Of a DNA stretch of 64,000 bases, positions 30,388 to 32,872 are shown piece by piece. Origin of the DNA: Erinaceus europaeus. Taxonomy: Eukaryota > Chordata > Mammalia > Eulipotyphla > Erinaceidae. Under the pieces are notes generated by a model. It was not told the DNA's origin, made no database searches, and saw nothing but the letters and a program-made list of their open reading frames with translations. Position numbers and translations under genes: made by a program. Position 1 is the first letter of the stretch; each line of letters opens with the position of its first letter. The stretch lies in the NCBI RefSeq assembly GCF_950295315.1, contig NC_080171.1, positions 31,054,361-31,118,360 of the forward strand, given 5' to 3'.

Positions 30388-32872
30388 TTTGAGAGCTAGG
30401 AGGAGAGAGAGAAAGAGCAAGACATCACTCTGATACATGTGCTGCTGGGGATTGAACTCAGGACCTCATGCTGAGACTCCAGTGCTTTATCCACTGTGCC
30501 ACCTCCCAGACCACCTGTAGGTGTCTTTCTCTCTCCCAATCTCCCCCCAATCAAACAAACAAATAAACATAGTATGTACACAAATGCAGGTTGTCATCCC
30601 CAACTCTCCTGTAGAGAGTCTCTTAATTTACCCAATCTCTTTCCATTTTTAATTCAAGAGAAGAAAAAAAAATCTTAAAAATTGTAGGTATTTGCCACCA
30701 TGTAGTATGCATTTACTTGACAAAATTGATTTTAGAGTCAGAACAGGAAATCCTGTTAGAATTTCAGATTCACTAAGCTGAGCTACATCATGGATACATC
30801 TGTGTGCTTATGTTTATTTGCAGATTCGTTCTGAGATAATTGCCACATATGCGCTCTGTGGTTTTGCCAATTTCGGTTCCTTGGGAATAGTGATTGGAGG
30901 ACTCAGTAAGTGAAAAGAACACTCCTCAACTCCAGAAACAATCTTAACATGTTTCAGATTTCAATCTTTCTCTGTAACATTACTCAGGTCAAGAAAGAAG
31001 GGTTGTGCAACAGTAGTAAACCCTGTGCTATCTTTCATCTCTGTCCTGCAGTATTGTTTTCATATACAAACCCAAACTAACCTCAGGAAAAAAATGTAAT
31101 CAAATGTATAGATGTTTCTGCACCAAAGGTGACATATAGGCTTCATTTTGCATGAGAATTTGAATGGATTTTTTTCTTTTTAATTAAACTGAGTAATTAT
31201 TTCTTCTGTGGAGAAGTCTCTCTGGATAGTATGGCGAAATTTCTTCCCTTGAGAACCTTTCAGGATGTTGAGTGAGCTCATCACTAGGTTCTTAAATCTG
31301 GAATTCCCCAACCAGGAAAAACGGAAAAGGGGTGCGGGGGCTGGGCGGAAAGGCCTGCTGACCCAAGATCCCTGCCCCAGAACAGTCATGACTTGCCACT
31401 TTAAACTGATTGCCTCAATACTGATCTCTTGCTTTTTCTGTTTCCCAGCTTCCATGGCTCCTTCCAGAAAGCGTGACATTGCCTCTGGGGCCATGCGAGC
31501 TCTAATCTCAGGGACCATCGCCTGCTTCATGACGGCCTGCATTGCAGGTACTTGGTTTTGTCCTTAGTCTTTCTGTCTATCACAGCAGCTTCTAGGAAGA
31601 CAGTGCCTCCTACCTGCACACCCAGCATAGGCTGCTGTGGGAAGCTGAGAGGAGAGCTTTGTGCAGAAGGTCATAGAGGGAAATGAGGGGAAGATAGTAC
31701 AGATGCTATGGATGGAAAGAGAGATGAGTTTGTAATTAATGAAACAAGTGGCACTCTGTTTTCTTTCCAGGCATGCTTTCCAGCACTCCCAAAGATGTCA
31801 ACTGTTATTACATTTTAGAGAATGCCTTCAACACCAGTTTACCTGCAGACAAAAGCATTATTGTGTCTTGTTGCCAAACTCTATTGAGCAGGTACTATAT
31901 TCTTGATCATAAATTCTTCATGTCTGTTATTAAAGAACAAGTTAGACCTAAATGTTTATTTTTATAATTTTGTCTCTCAATTTGAAGATAAGAACTTGTG
32001 TGGCCACTCTATTTTGACTATTTTTAGTGAAGATAGGAGTCATAGTATTAGTTACGGGTATGCAAAGCATTTTATATGCTCCAGCAGGGCATGGTAGCTG
32101 CTTCATATGAATTATCTCATTTAAATCTTGCAACCACAATATAAGTTATCCATTATTATTTTTTTTTTTTTTAAAAAAAGCATTCAATAAAAATCAGGGC
32201 ATGGAGAAATCTATGTCACTTACTGAGTTCAAGCACAATCAAGACACAATCTCCCACAGATTCCCCACTTTCTTAACAAGTACTCTGGTGCTAATTATTA
32301 GGCACTGTCTTTTTTTTTTTTTTCAAGAGGACCAAACAATGCAGGTATCCTGACAATACAATGATGGCAAAGGGCCATGGAGGATGGAGAGCTACCACTG
32401 ACCTATGTGGCCACCTTGACTTCCATCAGTGTCTATTTATAACATCACAATCCCCATGTTCTATCTGTCCTTAATATACAATTGCTTTATAAGAACTGAT
32501 TCTACCTTTTTAGTTTGTTTATTCTGGAGGAAATGGGGCTGGGCAGGGAGCAAAGATTCTTGAGGTCAAACAGGATTTGAGAATCAAAACCAACTCCTGA
32601 GTGCCTCTATGCAAATCCACCCTAGTCAGAACAGAAGGAAGAAATCAGCTTCCTGCCCTACATTATTTTTAATGTGTTATCTTGTGCTCATCTATTGTTT
32701 AGTCTTCTAAGACCCTGCTAACGATGTCATTCCACTTTTCACCAGCACTATTGTCAAGGGTCCCAATGAGATCATCCCTGGAGGAAACTTCAGCCTGCAT
32801 TCTTTGAAGAGTTGCTGTACATTGCTGAATCCGTCAACACTGAATTGTAGTTGGATCCCTAATGTATTTTGA
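507..32872 (+). CDS. SLC28A3: SLC28A3 (CNT3), partial coding region, 14 exons
   Basis: Join of 507-696, 5345-5489, 8186-8299, 9649-9726, 13949-14029, 15979-16059, 20584-20709, 23188-23318, 25068-25236, 26501-26698, 30824-30905, 31449-31547, 31771-31891 and 32746-32872. The product is a Na+ (and H+)-coupled nucleoside importer of the plasma membrane, with broad purine and pyrimidine selectivity and a trimeric elevator-type fold (family knowledge). Seen here: every intron is GT-AG, phases match across all joins, and the frame has no stop before TGA at 32870-32872. The 579 residues correspond to human 113-691 from memory, so the first roughly 112 residues and the promoter lie outside the window. 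CNT3 rather than CNT1/2 is called from near-identity through the [17 protein letters not shown] and [12 protein letters not shown] segments. Confidence 0.97.
737..933 (-). repeat. tS2 SINE
   Basis: Minus-oriented: TTTATTTATTGGATAGAGAG tail side, CTTCATGAA-type body, B-box-like GGGTTTAAGCCC on the minus strand, and the GGACCAAGCGGTGATAC head at the right end. Confidence 0.8.
1160..1355 (-). repeat. tS2 SINE
   Basis: Minus-oriented copy with ACCACTTGTGAAGCTTTC body, GGGGCTTTAACCTGGGTCCT B-box region and GCACTCAACCAAATGCGCC head region. Confidence 0.85.
1396..1657 (-). repeat. tS1 SINE
   Basis: Minus-oriented: TTGTTGTTATTGCTGTCG tail side, GGATAGGACAGAGAGAAATG, CACCTGCAGACCTGCTT, AACCAGGATCCTTAAG and TTAACCCGCTGCGCTACC head with a tRNA-like A box. 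Confidence 0.9.
1683..1863 (-). repeat. tS2 SINE
   Basis: Minus-oriented copy with CACTTGTGAAGCTTCACC, GAGGCTTGAACCCAGATCC and GTGCTCAACCAGGTGCACC. It is the fourth SINE in under 1.2 kb. Confidence 0.85.
2065..2266 (-). repeat. tRNA-like SINE (tS5 type) with GA-rich part
   Basis: On the minus strand the head reads ACTAGCTCAGTGGTAGAGC, a typical tRNA A-box region, followed by AGGTTCTAGACTCAGTCCC. The 2086-2160 part is a (GA)n-rich stretch and the left edge is a poly(T). Confidence 0.6.
2655..3185 (+). repeat. L1 3' end, 5'-truncated, plus strand
   Basis: Carries the ORF2 C-terminal coding text ([20 protein letters not shown] and WYI-like context) and a short 3' UTR (GCACCAAAGTAAAGGACTG) ending in an A-rich tail. 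It matches the minus-strand L1 ends at 6834-7596 and 36755-37506. Confidence 0.9.
3186..3620. other. Intron sequence, no feature seen
   Basis: Single-copy-looking intron sequence of SLC28A3. I see no repeat edge, reading frame or motif that I can name. Confidence 0.5.
3632..4199 (-). repeat. L1 with inverted 5' part (twin-priming structure)
   Basis: The left part (3632-3693) is the minus-oriented 3' end of the long-3'-UTR L1 type (TTTATTTAAGAAAGGATTAA, as at 61051). The right part (3694-4199) is plus-oriented ORF2 end and start of 3' UTR. Both lie between direct repeats CCGTGACTTCT at 3621-3631 and 4200-4210. The roughly 1.2 kb of 3' UTR between the two parts is missing. Confidence 0.88.
4590..4815 (-). 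repeat. tS2 SINE with internal 27-bp tandem duplication
   Basis: A minus-oriented, diverged tS2 copy. An exact 27-bp unit (4698-4724) is repeated at 4725-4751, starting TTGTGACTC and ending CCAGTGGA. Confidence 0.75.
4843..4912. repeat. GA-rich low-complexity tract
   Basis: Purine-rich (GA)n with small interruptions on the + strand. Confidence 0.8.
5023..5220 (+). repeat. tS2 SINE with target-site duplication
   Basis: Plus-oriented: GGTGGTGGCACACATAC head, GTGAAGCAGTGCTGCAGGTG, T/A-rich tail. It is flanked by near-identical 15-mers TTAGAAGCAYAATTT at 5008-5022 and 5221-5235. Confidence 0.9.
5345..5489 (+). CDS. SLC28A3: SLC28A3 exon, residues 175-223
   Basis: The acceptor is TTTGTTTAG and the donor GTAAGT. 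The first base completes the split Trp codon, then 48 full codons follow. Two hydrophobic segments are visible ([16 protein letters not shown] and [18 protein letters not shown]), separated by a short DTAALGSQQ loop, and the exon ends at SKYPTK. It belongs to the N-terminal scaffold helices. The 4.6-kb intron before it is filled with SINEs and two L1 pieces. Confidence 0.96.
5490..6587. other. Intron sequence, mostly unique
   Basis: No gene or clear repeat. The piece near 6405-6440 (CCATTTTCCAGATGAGGG) resembles the conserved end of MIR/L2-type elements, but too little remains to be sure. Confidence 0.4.
6588..6815 (+). repeat. tS3 SINE with CT-rich tail
   Basis: GAATGATTCTGCAAAAGACT head region, TCATGTCTGAGGCTCTGAG, then a (CT)n stretch at 6691-6730 and an A-rich end. 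Confidence 0.8.
6834..7596 (-). repeat. L1 3' end, 5'-truncated, minus strand
   Basis: The 3' end starts TTATTTCTTTATTGGGGAAT (reverse of CCCAATAAAGAAATAA). It carries an ORF2 C-terminal frame over 7165-7590 (minus; [36 protein letters not shown]). Direct repeats AAAAAYGCATTTTTTAAA lie at 6816-6833 and 7597-7614. It is truncated in ORF2 and is not coding now. Confidence 0.93.
7838..8142 (-). repeat. tS3 SINE split by a tS2 SINE (both minus)
   Basis: tS3 pieces are 7838-7915 (CAGAGTACCACTCAATTCTGG) and about 8106-8142 (TTTATATAACGGCTGTGC). Between them is a minus tS2 (about 7916-8105: CACTCATAAAGATTGTTCCC, GATTGAACCCAGGTCCTTG). The tS2 therefore landed in the tS3. Confidence 0.75.
8186..8299 (+). 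CDS. SLC28A3: SLC28A3 exon, residues 224-261
   Basis: A 38-codon, phase-0 exon between TTCTGTGTAG and GTAAGC. It encodes [19 protein letters not shown] and continues with a [10 protein letters not shown] stretch. The part up to ILRT is one membrane helix; the following charged-amphipathic stretch matches the interfacial helix region of CNT3. Conservation with human is high and no odd residues stand out. Confidence 0.96.
8461..8620 (+). repeat. tS3 SINE
   Basis: ACAACATAATGGTTATCAAA head, CATGCCTGAGGCTCTGAGG, GCAGAGCTGAGCAGCGCTC, then (TC)n 8565-8592 and an A-rich end. Confidence 0.85.
8631..8790 (+). repeat. tS4 SINE with target-site duplication
   Basis: GTGGTCCAGGAGGTGGAGCA head, GAGTTCGATCCCCAGCAGCA B box region, CATGTACCAGAGTGATGTC, poly(A). 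Direct repeats AGAATCTGTT occur at 8621-8630 and 8791-8800. It inserted in the tail of the preceding tS3. Confidence 0.9.
8986..9298 (-). repeat. tS1 SINE, long form, with target-site duplication
   Basis: Minus-oriented long form: TCCAGGGCTATCGCTGG tail region, GGATAGGACAGAGAGAAGTC, TTAACCCGCTGCACTACCAC head. CTCTAGGAGTTT is repeated at 8974-8985 and 9299-9310. Confidence 0.93.
9649..9726 (+). CDS. SLC28A3: SLC28A3 exon, residues 262-287
   Basis: A 26-codon, phase-0 exon after a pyrimidine-rich acceptor (CTTTGTTGCAG), with GTAAAA as donor, a weak donor (consensus GTAAGT). It encodes [18 protein letters not shown] then TDHFFAFK. This is the conserved amphipathic interfacial stretch ([11 protein letters not shown]) that precedes the core transport domain in CNT proteins. 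Confidence 0.95.
9963..10152 (+). repeat. tS2 SINE
   Basis: GGCAGTAGCACACCCGGTTG head, GATTCAAGCCTCCAGTG B-box region, GTGAAGCAGTGCTGCAAGTG, ending in an A-rich tail that runs into a GAT repeat. Confidence 0.88.
10153..10203. repeat. (GAT)n microsatellite
   Basis: About 17 units of GAT with one GAA interruption, at the 3' tail of the tS2 copy, a common birthplace for SINE-linked microsatellites. Confidence 0.95.
10204..11449. other. Intron sequence, no clear feature
   Basis: Apparently single-copy intron sequence between SLC28A3 exons. A 122-codon frame at 10205-10573 has no recognisable protein content. A poly(A) run lies at 10826-10842. Confidence 0.5.
11450..11727 (+). repeat. tS2-headed SINE, long form
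   Basis: TGAATGAGCACACAGGTTAC head, CAAGCTTCTAGGCCCCACC, an A-rich middle at 11625-11650 and the long-form end CCTAGTAATAACCCTGAAGG. The long tail usually seen on tS1 is here joined to a tS2 head. Confidence 0.75.
11738..11910 (+). repeat. tS2 SINE, head-truncated
   Basis: Starts within GTTGCAGTGCACAAGGACCC; contains AAGCTTCACAAGTGGTGAAG and an AAATAAATAAATAAA tail. Confidence 0.85.
11935..12130. repeat. Unnamed dispersed repeat, copy 1
   Basis: CCATCAATCCCAGCTTCCC through ACACATACCTATGGTCAATA and TGTTATGGCCAGGATG. The first about 120 bases match 27985-28107. I cannot name the family. Confidence 0.6.
12172..12293 (-). repeat. tS3 SINE
   Basis: Poly(T), CCAGAGCACTGATCAGCTCT, GGGATTGAACCTAGGACTTC, TGCATAATCATTATTCTATC on the + strand, i.e. 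a complete minus copy. Confidence 0.88.
12294..12582 (-). repeat. tS2 SINE with internal (ACAT)n microsatellite
   Basis: Minus tS2 (CTTGTGAAGCTTCCCCCTTG, GGAGCTTGAACCCGAGTTC). An (ACAT/TACA)n array at about 12366-12452 expands it well beyond the usual length. Confidence 0.85.
12583..13202. other. Intron sequence, no feature seen
   Basis: I see no gene, repeat edge or RNA here apart from a G/A homopolymer junction near 12615. Confidence 0.5.
13219..13505 (+). repeat. tS1 SINE with target-site duplication
   Basis: GAGTAGCGCAGCGGGTTAAG head with A box, CTGGTTGGAGCCCCCGG B-box region, CATTTCTCTCTGTCCTATCC, A-rich tail. AAGAAAAGGRACTCTG is repeated at 13203-13218 and 13506-13521. Confidence 0.93.
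13949..14029 (+). CDS. SLC28A3: SLC28A3 exon, residues 288-314
   Basis: A 27-codon, phase-0 exon with acceptor CTGCCCCCAG and donor GTACTG. It encodes one membrane helix ([20 protein letters not shown]) followed by QWVIRK. The donor is weaker than GTAAGT and leads straight into a G-rich hexamer-like repeat in the intron (see 14030-14105), which could affect 5' splice-site use. Confidence 0.96.
14030..14105 (+). repeat. G-rich GGGACT-type repeat at splice donor
   Basis: Imperfect 6-bp units (GGGACT, GGGACA, GGAACT) run from the donor for about 75 bp, with at least seven GGG runs on the sense strand. Confidence 0.85.
14231..14345 (+). repeat. tS3 SINE, internally deleted
   Basis: GGAGATAGCCACAACACCA then ACCAGAGCTGAACAGTGCTC and an A-rich tail; the middle of the unit is missing. 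Confidence 0.65.
14738..15069 (-). repeat. L1 3' end, minus, interrupted by U6 retrocopy
   Basis: The left part (14738-14828) is the terminal L1 3' UTR (TTAATGTTTTACAGTCAACA); the right part (14949-15069) is the more upstream 3' UTR (CCCAGAGTCCTTTACTTTGG). A U6-derived sequence with a poly(A) tail separates them. Confidence 0.9.
14845..14948 (-). pseudogene. U6 snRNA retropseudogene
   Basis: On the minus strand it starts GTGCTAGTTTCTGCAGCACA and contains AGAGAAGATTAGCATGGCCC and TGCAAATTCATGAAGC, matching U6 over its whole length (104 of about 107 bases) with several substitutions. It ends in a run of about 16 A rather than U6's T-run terminator, and its upstream flank is L1 sequence without a PSE/TATA, so it is a processed copy that is probably silent. 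Confidence 0.95.
15070..15978. other. Intron sequence, no feature seen
   Basis: Apparently unique intron DNA before the exon at 15979. No repeat family is recognised. Confidence 0.5.
15979..16059 (+). CDS. SLC28A3: SLC28A3 exon, residues 315-341 (helical hairpin 1)
   Basis: A 27-codon, phase-0 exon with acceptor GCTAAATAG and donor GTGAGT. It encodes the [18 protein letters not shown] stretch of hairpin 1. Its last residues, Asn336 and Gln341 in human numbering, contact nucleoside and the Na+ site in published CNT work. The hairpin continues in the next exon with TESP, so the binding loop is split by an intron. All the known contact residues in this part are kept. Confidence 0.96.
16088..16290 (+). 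repeat. tRNA-like SINE (tS5 type)
   Basis: GAGCCCCAGCACCACATGG, GCACTGGAGGAAGCTCTGAT, pyrimidine run, CTATCTGAAATAAAGTG tail. It is related to the copies at 51126-51320 and (minus) 26112-26320. Confidence 0.7.
16591..16933 (-). repeat. tS1 SINE, long form
   Basis: Minus-oriented: CTCCAGGTTTATTGCTGGGG tail, (TTG)n-rich middle, GGACAGAGAGAAATGGAG, TTAACCTGCTGCGCTACCGC head. Confidence 0.92.
16934..18127. other. Intron sequence, no clear feature
   Basis: AT-rich intron DNA with homopolymer runs near 17259, 17303, 17330 and 17556. Nothing I can name. Confidence 0.5.
18128..18463 (+). repeat. tS2-headed SINE, long form, with (GGAA)n
   Basis: CACCTGGTTGAGCATACATG head, then (GGAA)n/(GGGA)n at 18311-18375 replacing the middle A-rich part, and the AGCAATAACCTTGATGGCAA long-form end. 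Confidence 0.85.
18464..19138. other. Intron sequence, no feature seen
   Basis: Unique-looking intron DNA. Confidence 0.5.
19189..19218. repeat. Perfect 14-bp inverted repeat
   Basis: ATTTATACCCATGT at 19189-19202 and its reverse complement at 19205-19218 are separated by CA. It lies at the junction of a SINE head fragment and an L1 3' UTR fragment. Confidence 0.95.
19211..19630 (-). repeat. Older L1 3' UTR fragment
   Basis: Matches 51492-52075 and 61051-61450 in layout: CTGGAATTCAGAGCCCTCTT, GGAGTTCTGGCTTCTGTAAT, GGTCGATCCATACCCCCAGC. Minus orientation. It includes a G-run at 19507. Confidence 0.7.
19838..19935. repeat. MER5-like DNA transposon remnant
   Basis: CAGAATCACCTGGGAGACTT then CTCCACCTCCAGTTGCTGAT resemble the internal part of MER5-type hAT MITEs common to placental mammals. 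Recognition is by eye. Confidence 0.5.
20047..20175 (+). repeat. tS3 SINE
   Basis: GAGATAGTATAATGATTATG head, CATGCCTGAGGCTCCAAGGC, GGTTCAATTCCCAG B box, poly(A). Confidence 0.88.
20190..20365 (+). repeat. tS3 SINE
   Basis: GGTAGCATAGTGGTTATGCA head, CCAGGTTCAATTCCCTACAC, AGCCAGAGCTCAGCAGTGCT, then a purine-rich tail. Confidence 0.88.
20525..20565 (+). repeat. Tail-only retroinsertion: direct repeats around 11 A
   Basis: AGAATCTTTAATCTG at 20525-20539 and exactly again at 20551-20565, with only 11 A between. It looks like a target-site duplication around a poly(A) tail. Confidence 0.85.
20584..20709 (+). CDS. SLC28A3: SLC28A3 exon, residues 342-383 (Glu343 motif)
   Basis: A 42-codon, phase-0 exon with acceptor TTCTACTTTCAG and donor GTAAGG. 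It begins [18 protein letters not shown]; Glu343 of this motif is essential for cation coupling in human CNT3. It continues through [19 protein letters not shown], a core helix carrying the Thr370 and Ser374 equivalents. The acceptor lies only 18 bp after a poly(A)-only insertion that duplicated intron sequence (see 20525-20565). Confidence 0.97.
20898..21035 (+). repeat. tS3/tS5-like SINE, diverged
   Basis: GGGGAGACAGCACTGTGGTT head, then a degraded body and poly(A) at 21013-21024. Confidence 0.55.
21215..21252 (-). repeat. Tail-only retroinsertion (minus poly(A))
   Basis: A 38-bp T-rich block of TTTTTTTA-like units between exact direct repeats TGACAACTTTC at 21204-21214 and 21253-21263. 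Confidence 0.85.
21352..21450. repeat. MER5-like DNA transposon remnant
   Basis: CCAGTAGTTCTCAACCCTAA terminal-like start and CTAGAATCACCTGGGAGCTT match the MER5 pattern by eye. Confidence 0.6.
21495..21690 (+). repeat. tRNA-like SINE (tS5 type)
   Basis: GAGGCGACTCAGCAGTACAG head, GTTGGTCCCCAGCACCACAT B-box region, TTTCTCTCATGATCTC, A-rich tail AAATAAATAAATAAAG. Confidence 0.65.
21896..22065 (+). repeat. tS2 SINE, head-truncated
   Basis: ACATTACAGGGCACAAGATC start, TCAAGCCCCTCGTCACCCC, AAGTGGTAAAGCAGGTC, TCTCTCTGTCTCTATCTAAT end. Confidence 0.82.
22066..22821. other. Intron sequence, no feature seen
   Basis: Unique-looking intron DNA with a poly(A) run near 22545. Confidence 0.5.
22822..23122 (+). 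repeat. tS1 SINE, long form
   Basis: TCAGGCAGTGGCACACCAGT head, AAGGATCCTGGTTTGAGCCC, CAATTTCTCTCTGTCCTATC, GCCAGGAGCAGTGGATTTGT, GATAACCTTGGAGGCAAAA tail. It ends 65 bp before the exon at 23188. Confidence 0.92.
23188..23318 (+). CDS. SLC28A3: SLC28A3 exon, residues 384-427
   Basis: A 131-nt exon with acceptor GAAATTGCAG and donor GTAAGT; it ends after GG of a Gly codon. It encodes [19 protein letters not shown] and then [17 protein letters not shown]. The second residue is Ser where human CNT3 has Pro (PSSHLL, from memory); the rest of the [11 protein letters not shown] signature is unchanged. The exon spans a core helix and the start of the following cytoplasmic loop. Confidence 0.96.
23319..23748. 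other. Intron sequence, no feature seen
   Basis: Unique-looking intron DNA downstream of the exon at 23188. Confidence 0.5.
23756..24030 (+). repeat. tS1 SINE
   Basis: GGTAGTGCAGTGGGTTAAGC head, AAGGATCCTGATTTGAGCCC, AACAAGGGCAACAAAAGGGG tail. AATAACAG occurs at both edges and may be the target-site duplication. Confidence 0.92.
24045..24235 (+). repeat. L1 3' UTR end, plus
   Basis: TATTGCACCAAAGTAAAAGA through TTACTGTCAACTGTAAAGCA to CACCAATAAAGAAATAAAAA: the terminal 190 bp of the short-3'-UTR L1 type. Confidence 0.9.
24236..24591. other. Intron sequence, no feature seen
   Basis: Unique-looking intron DNA. Confidence 0.45.
24592..24700 (+). repeat. tRNA-like SINE (tS5 type), short
   Basis: GGTCCAGGGAGATGGTGG head, TCTCAGGTTTGATCCCCAGC B-box region and an A-rich end. 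Confidence 0.6.
25068..25236 (+). CDS. SLC28A3: SLC28A3 exon, residues 427-483
   Basis: The acceptor is TTCAATACAG and the donor GTATAA. The first base completes the split Gly codon, followed by 56 codons. It encodes the loop [16 protein letters not shown], then a long membrane segment ([19 protein letters not shown]), then [19 protein letters not shown]. This is conserved core-domain sequence between the two structural repeats of the fold. Confidence 0.96.
25710..25924 (-). repeat. tS2 SINE
   Basis: CACCACTTGTGAAGCTCTCC, GGTTTGAACCCAGGTCCTTG, CACTTAACCATGTGCACCAC on the + strand: a complete minus copy. Confidence 0.9.
25938..26111 (-). repeat. tS2 SINE
   Basis: ACTACTCATGAAGCTTCCCC, GGAACTTGAACCTGGGTCTT, GATCCAGGTGCACCTGGTCC: a second minus tS2 directly next to the first. 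Confidence 0.88.
26112..26320 (-). repeat. tRNA-like SINE (tS5 type)
   Basis: Minus-strand head GGGCCATCAAAATAACTCAA; also CACCAAAGTTTCCTTCAACA and a GA-rich region. It resembles the reverse of the 16088 copy. Confidence 0.6.
26501..26698 (+). CDS. SLC28A3: SLC28A3 exon, residues 484-549 (NEFVAY signature)
   Basis: The largest complete exon, 66 codons in phase 0, with acceptor CTTTTGTAG and donor GTGAGT. It holds the mammalian CNT signature (G/A)xKxxxNEFVA(Y/M/F) as [12 protein letters not shown]; Glu519 of human CNT3 lies in it and binds nucleoside and couples cations. Just before it is MGVDWQDSF, where human has Glu for the Asp (memory). A CA-repeat starts 36 bp beyond the donor. Confidence 0.97.
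26735..26782. repeat. (CA)n microsatellite with CGCG core
   Basis: Alternating purine-pyrimidine tract, GCACACACGCGTGCGCGCGC followed by (AC)n; 36 bp past a splice donor. Confidence 0.95.
26795..26885 (+). repeat. L2/MIR-class ancient repeat remnant
   Basis: GGCATCATGCCAAGTACCTG, AGAGAGCAAAACAGACCTAA and GACCTTATGGCACTCCTAG follow the conserved 3' domain pattern of L2-like elements. Confidence 0.5.
27035..27135 (+). repeat. L2/MIR-class ancient repeat remnant
   Basis: GCAAATATTTATTATCTTCT, GTACTCAGTGCTGAACACTG and GGTCCCTGCCTTCAGGAGAA follow the classic L2 3'-end pattern. Confidence 0.6.
27136..27574. other. Intron sequence, no feature seen
   Basis: Unique-looking intron DNA. Confidence 0.45.
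27575..27965 (+). repeat. tS2-headed SINE, long form, with polypurine insert
   Basis: GGTGGTGCACTTGGTTGTGC head, a 132-base pure purine run (27752-27883) in place of the middle A-rich part, then GCCCCAGCAATAACCCTGAT long-form end. Confidence 0.88.
27985..28107. repeat. Unnamed dispersed repeat, copy 2
   Basis: CACTGCCATTAATCCCACCC, ACACATACCTATGGTCAATA, TGGTGTTATGGTCAGAGG: a partner of 11935-12130. Confidence 0.6.
28108..28464 (-). repeat. tS1 SINE, long form
   Basis: CTAGGGTTATTGCTGGGGCT, GATAGCACAGAGAGAAATGG, CCACTGCTCCTGGAGACA; head at the right end is degraded (TTAACAGGCTATTGCCCC). Confidence 0.9.
28465..28984. other. Intron sequence, no feature seen
   Basis: Unique-looking intron DNA. 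Frames in both directions here are not protein-like. Confidence 0.45.
28985..30190 (-). repeat. Old L1 fragment, minus, interrupted by SINE
   Basis: GAGTAATATT.../...CATTTGCCTGTTGAAGGACA, TACATCCCACCGACAATGTA and ACACTTTGTATTCTCCATTT are the conserved ORF2-end text of old mammalian L1. It is split at 29291-29564 by a tS1. Confidence 0.85.
29291..29564 (-). repeat. tS1 SINE with target-site duplication
   Basis: TCCCTTTTGTTGCCCTTGTT, GGATAGGACAGAGAGAAATG, CACCTGCAGACTTGCTTCAC, minus. AGTAATATT is repeated at 29282-29290 and 29565-29573. It lies inside the old L1. Confidence 0.93.
30218..30568 (+). repeat. tS2 SINE split by a minus tS4 SINE
   Basis: tS2 pieces are 30218-30350 and 30515-30568. 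The tS4 (about 30351-30514, minus) shows CATCACTCTGATACATGTGC and CACTGTGCCACCTCCCAGA. Near-identical 18-mers CTGTAGGTRTCTYTCTCT lie at 30333-30350 and 30515-30532. Confidence 0.88.
30354..30390. repeat. (TTTA)n microsatellite
   Basis: Nine or so ATTT units forming the tail of the minus tS4 copy. Confidence 0.9.
30824..30905 (+). CDS. SLC28A3: SLC28A3 exon, residues 550-577
   Basis: The acceptor is TTATTTGCAG and the donor GTAAGT. It has 27 codons plus one base of the Thr577 codon. It encodes [19 protein letters not shown] followed by LGIVIGGL, part of the second repeat's hairpin and helix in the transport domain. The FANFGS stretch differs from human FANIGS (memory) by a hydrophobic swap. 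Confidence 0.96.
31449..31547 (+). CDS. SLC28A3: SLC28A3 exon, residues 577-610
   Basis: The acceptor is CTGTTTCCCAG and the donor GTACTT. The first two bases finish Thr577, then 32 codons, then one base of Gly610. It encodes [18 protein letters not shown] and [15 protein letters not shown]. The latter helix contains Cys602, reported to influence Na+/H+ coupling in human CNT3, and it is conserved. A minus-strand frame overlapping this exon is a shadow. Confidence 0.96.
31771..31891 (+). CDS. SLC28A3: SLC28A3 exon, residues 610-650
   Basis: Separated from the previous exon by only 223 bp. The acceptor is TTTCTTTCCAG and the donor GTACTA, a weak donor. It encodes [11 protein letters not shown], then the extracellular C-terminal region with a potential N-glycosylation sequon (NTS in ENAFNTSLP) and paired cysteines (SCCQTLLS). 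The end splits Ser650. This region is the least similar to human, as expected for the external tail. Confidence 0.95.
32085..32155 (+). repeat. MIR-like ancient SINE remnant
   Basis: GAATTATCTCATTTAAATCT followed by TGCAACCACAATATAAG matches the conserved MIR core pattern. Short and diverged. Confidence 0.5.
32156..32745. other. Last intron, no further feature
   Basis: Poly(T) runs near 32160 and 32310; otherwise nothing that I can name before the last exon. Confidence 0.45.
32746..32872 (+). CDS. SLC28A3: SLC28A3 last coding exon, residues 650-691 and stop
   Basis: The acceptor is CTTTTCACCAG. The first base completes Ser650, then 41 codons and TGA at 32870-32872. It encodes [13 protein letters not shown], then [18 protein letters not shown], ending NCSWIPNVF. 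Two sequons (NFS and NCS) and a Cys pair fit an extracellular, glycosylated C terminus. The end position agrees with a 691-residue protein like the human one (memory). Confidence 0.96.

Noticed and set aside
31180..31542. 120-codon minus-strand frame
   Set aside because: It lies opposite an SLC28A3 exon and its intron; no independent signals such as splice sites, start context or conservation are visible.
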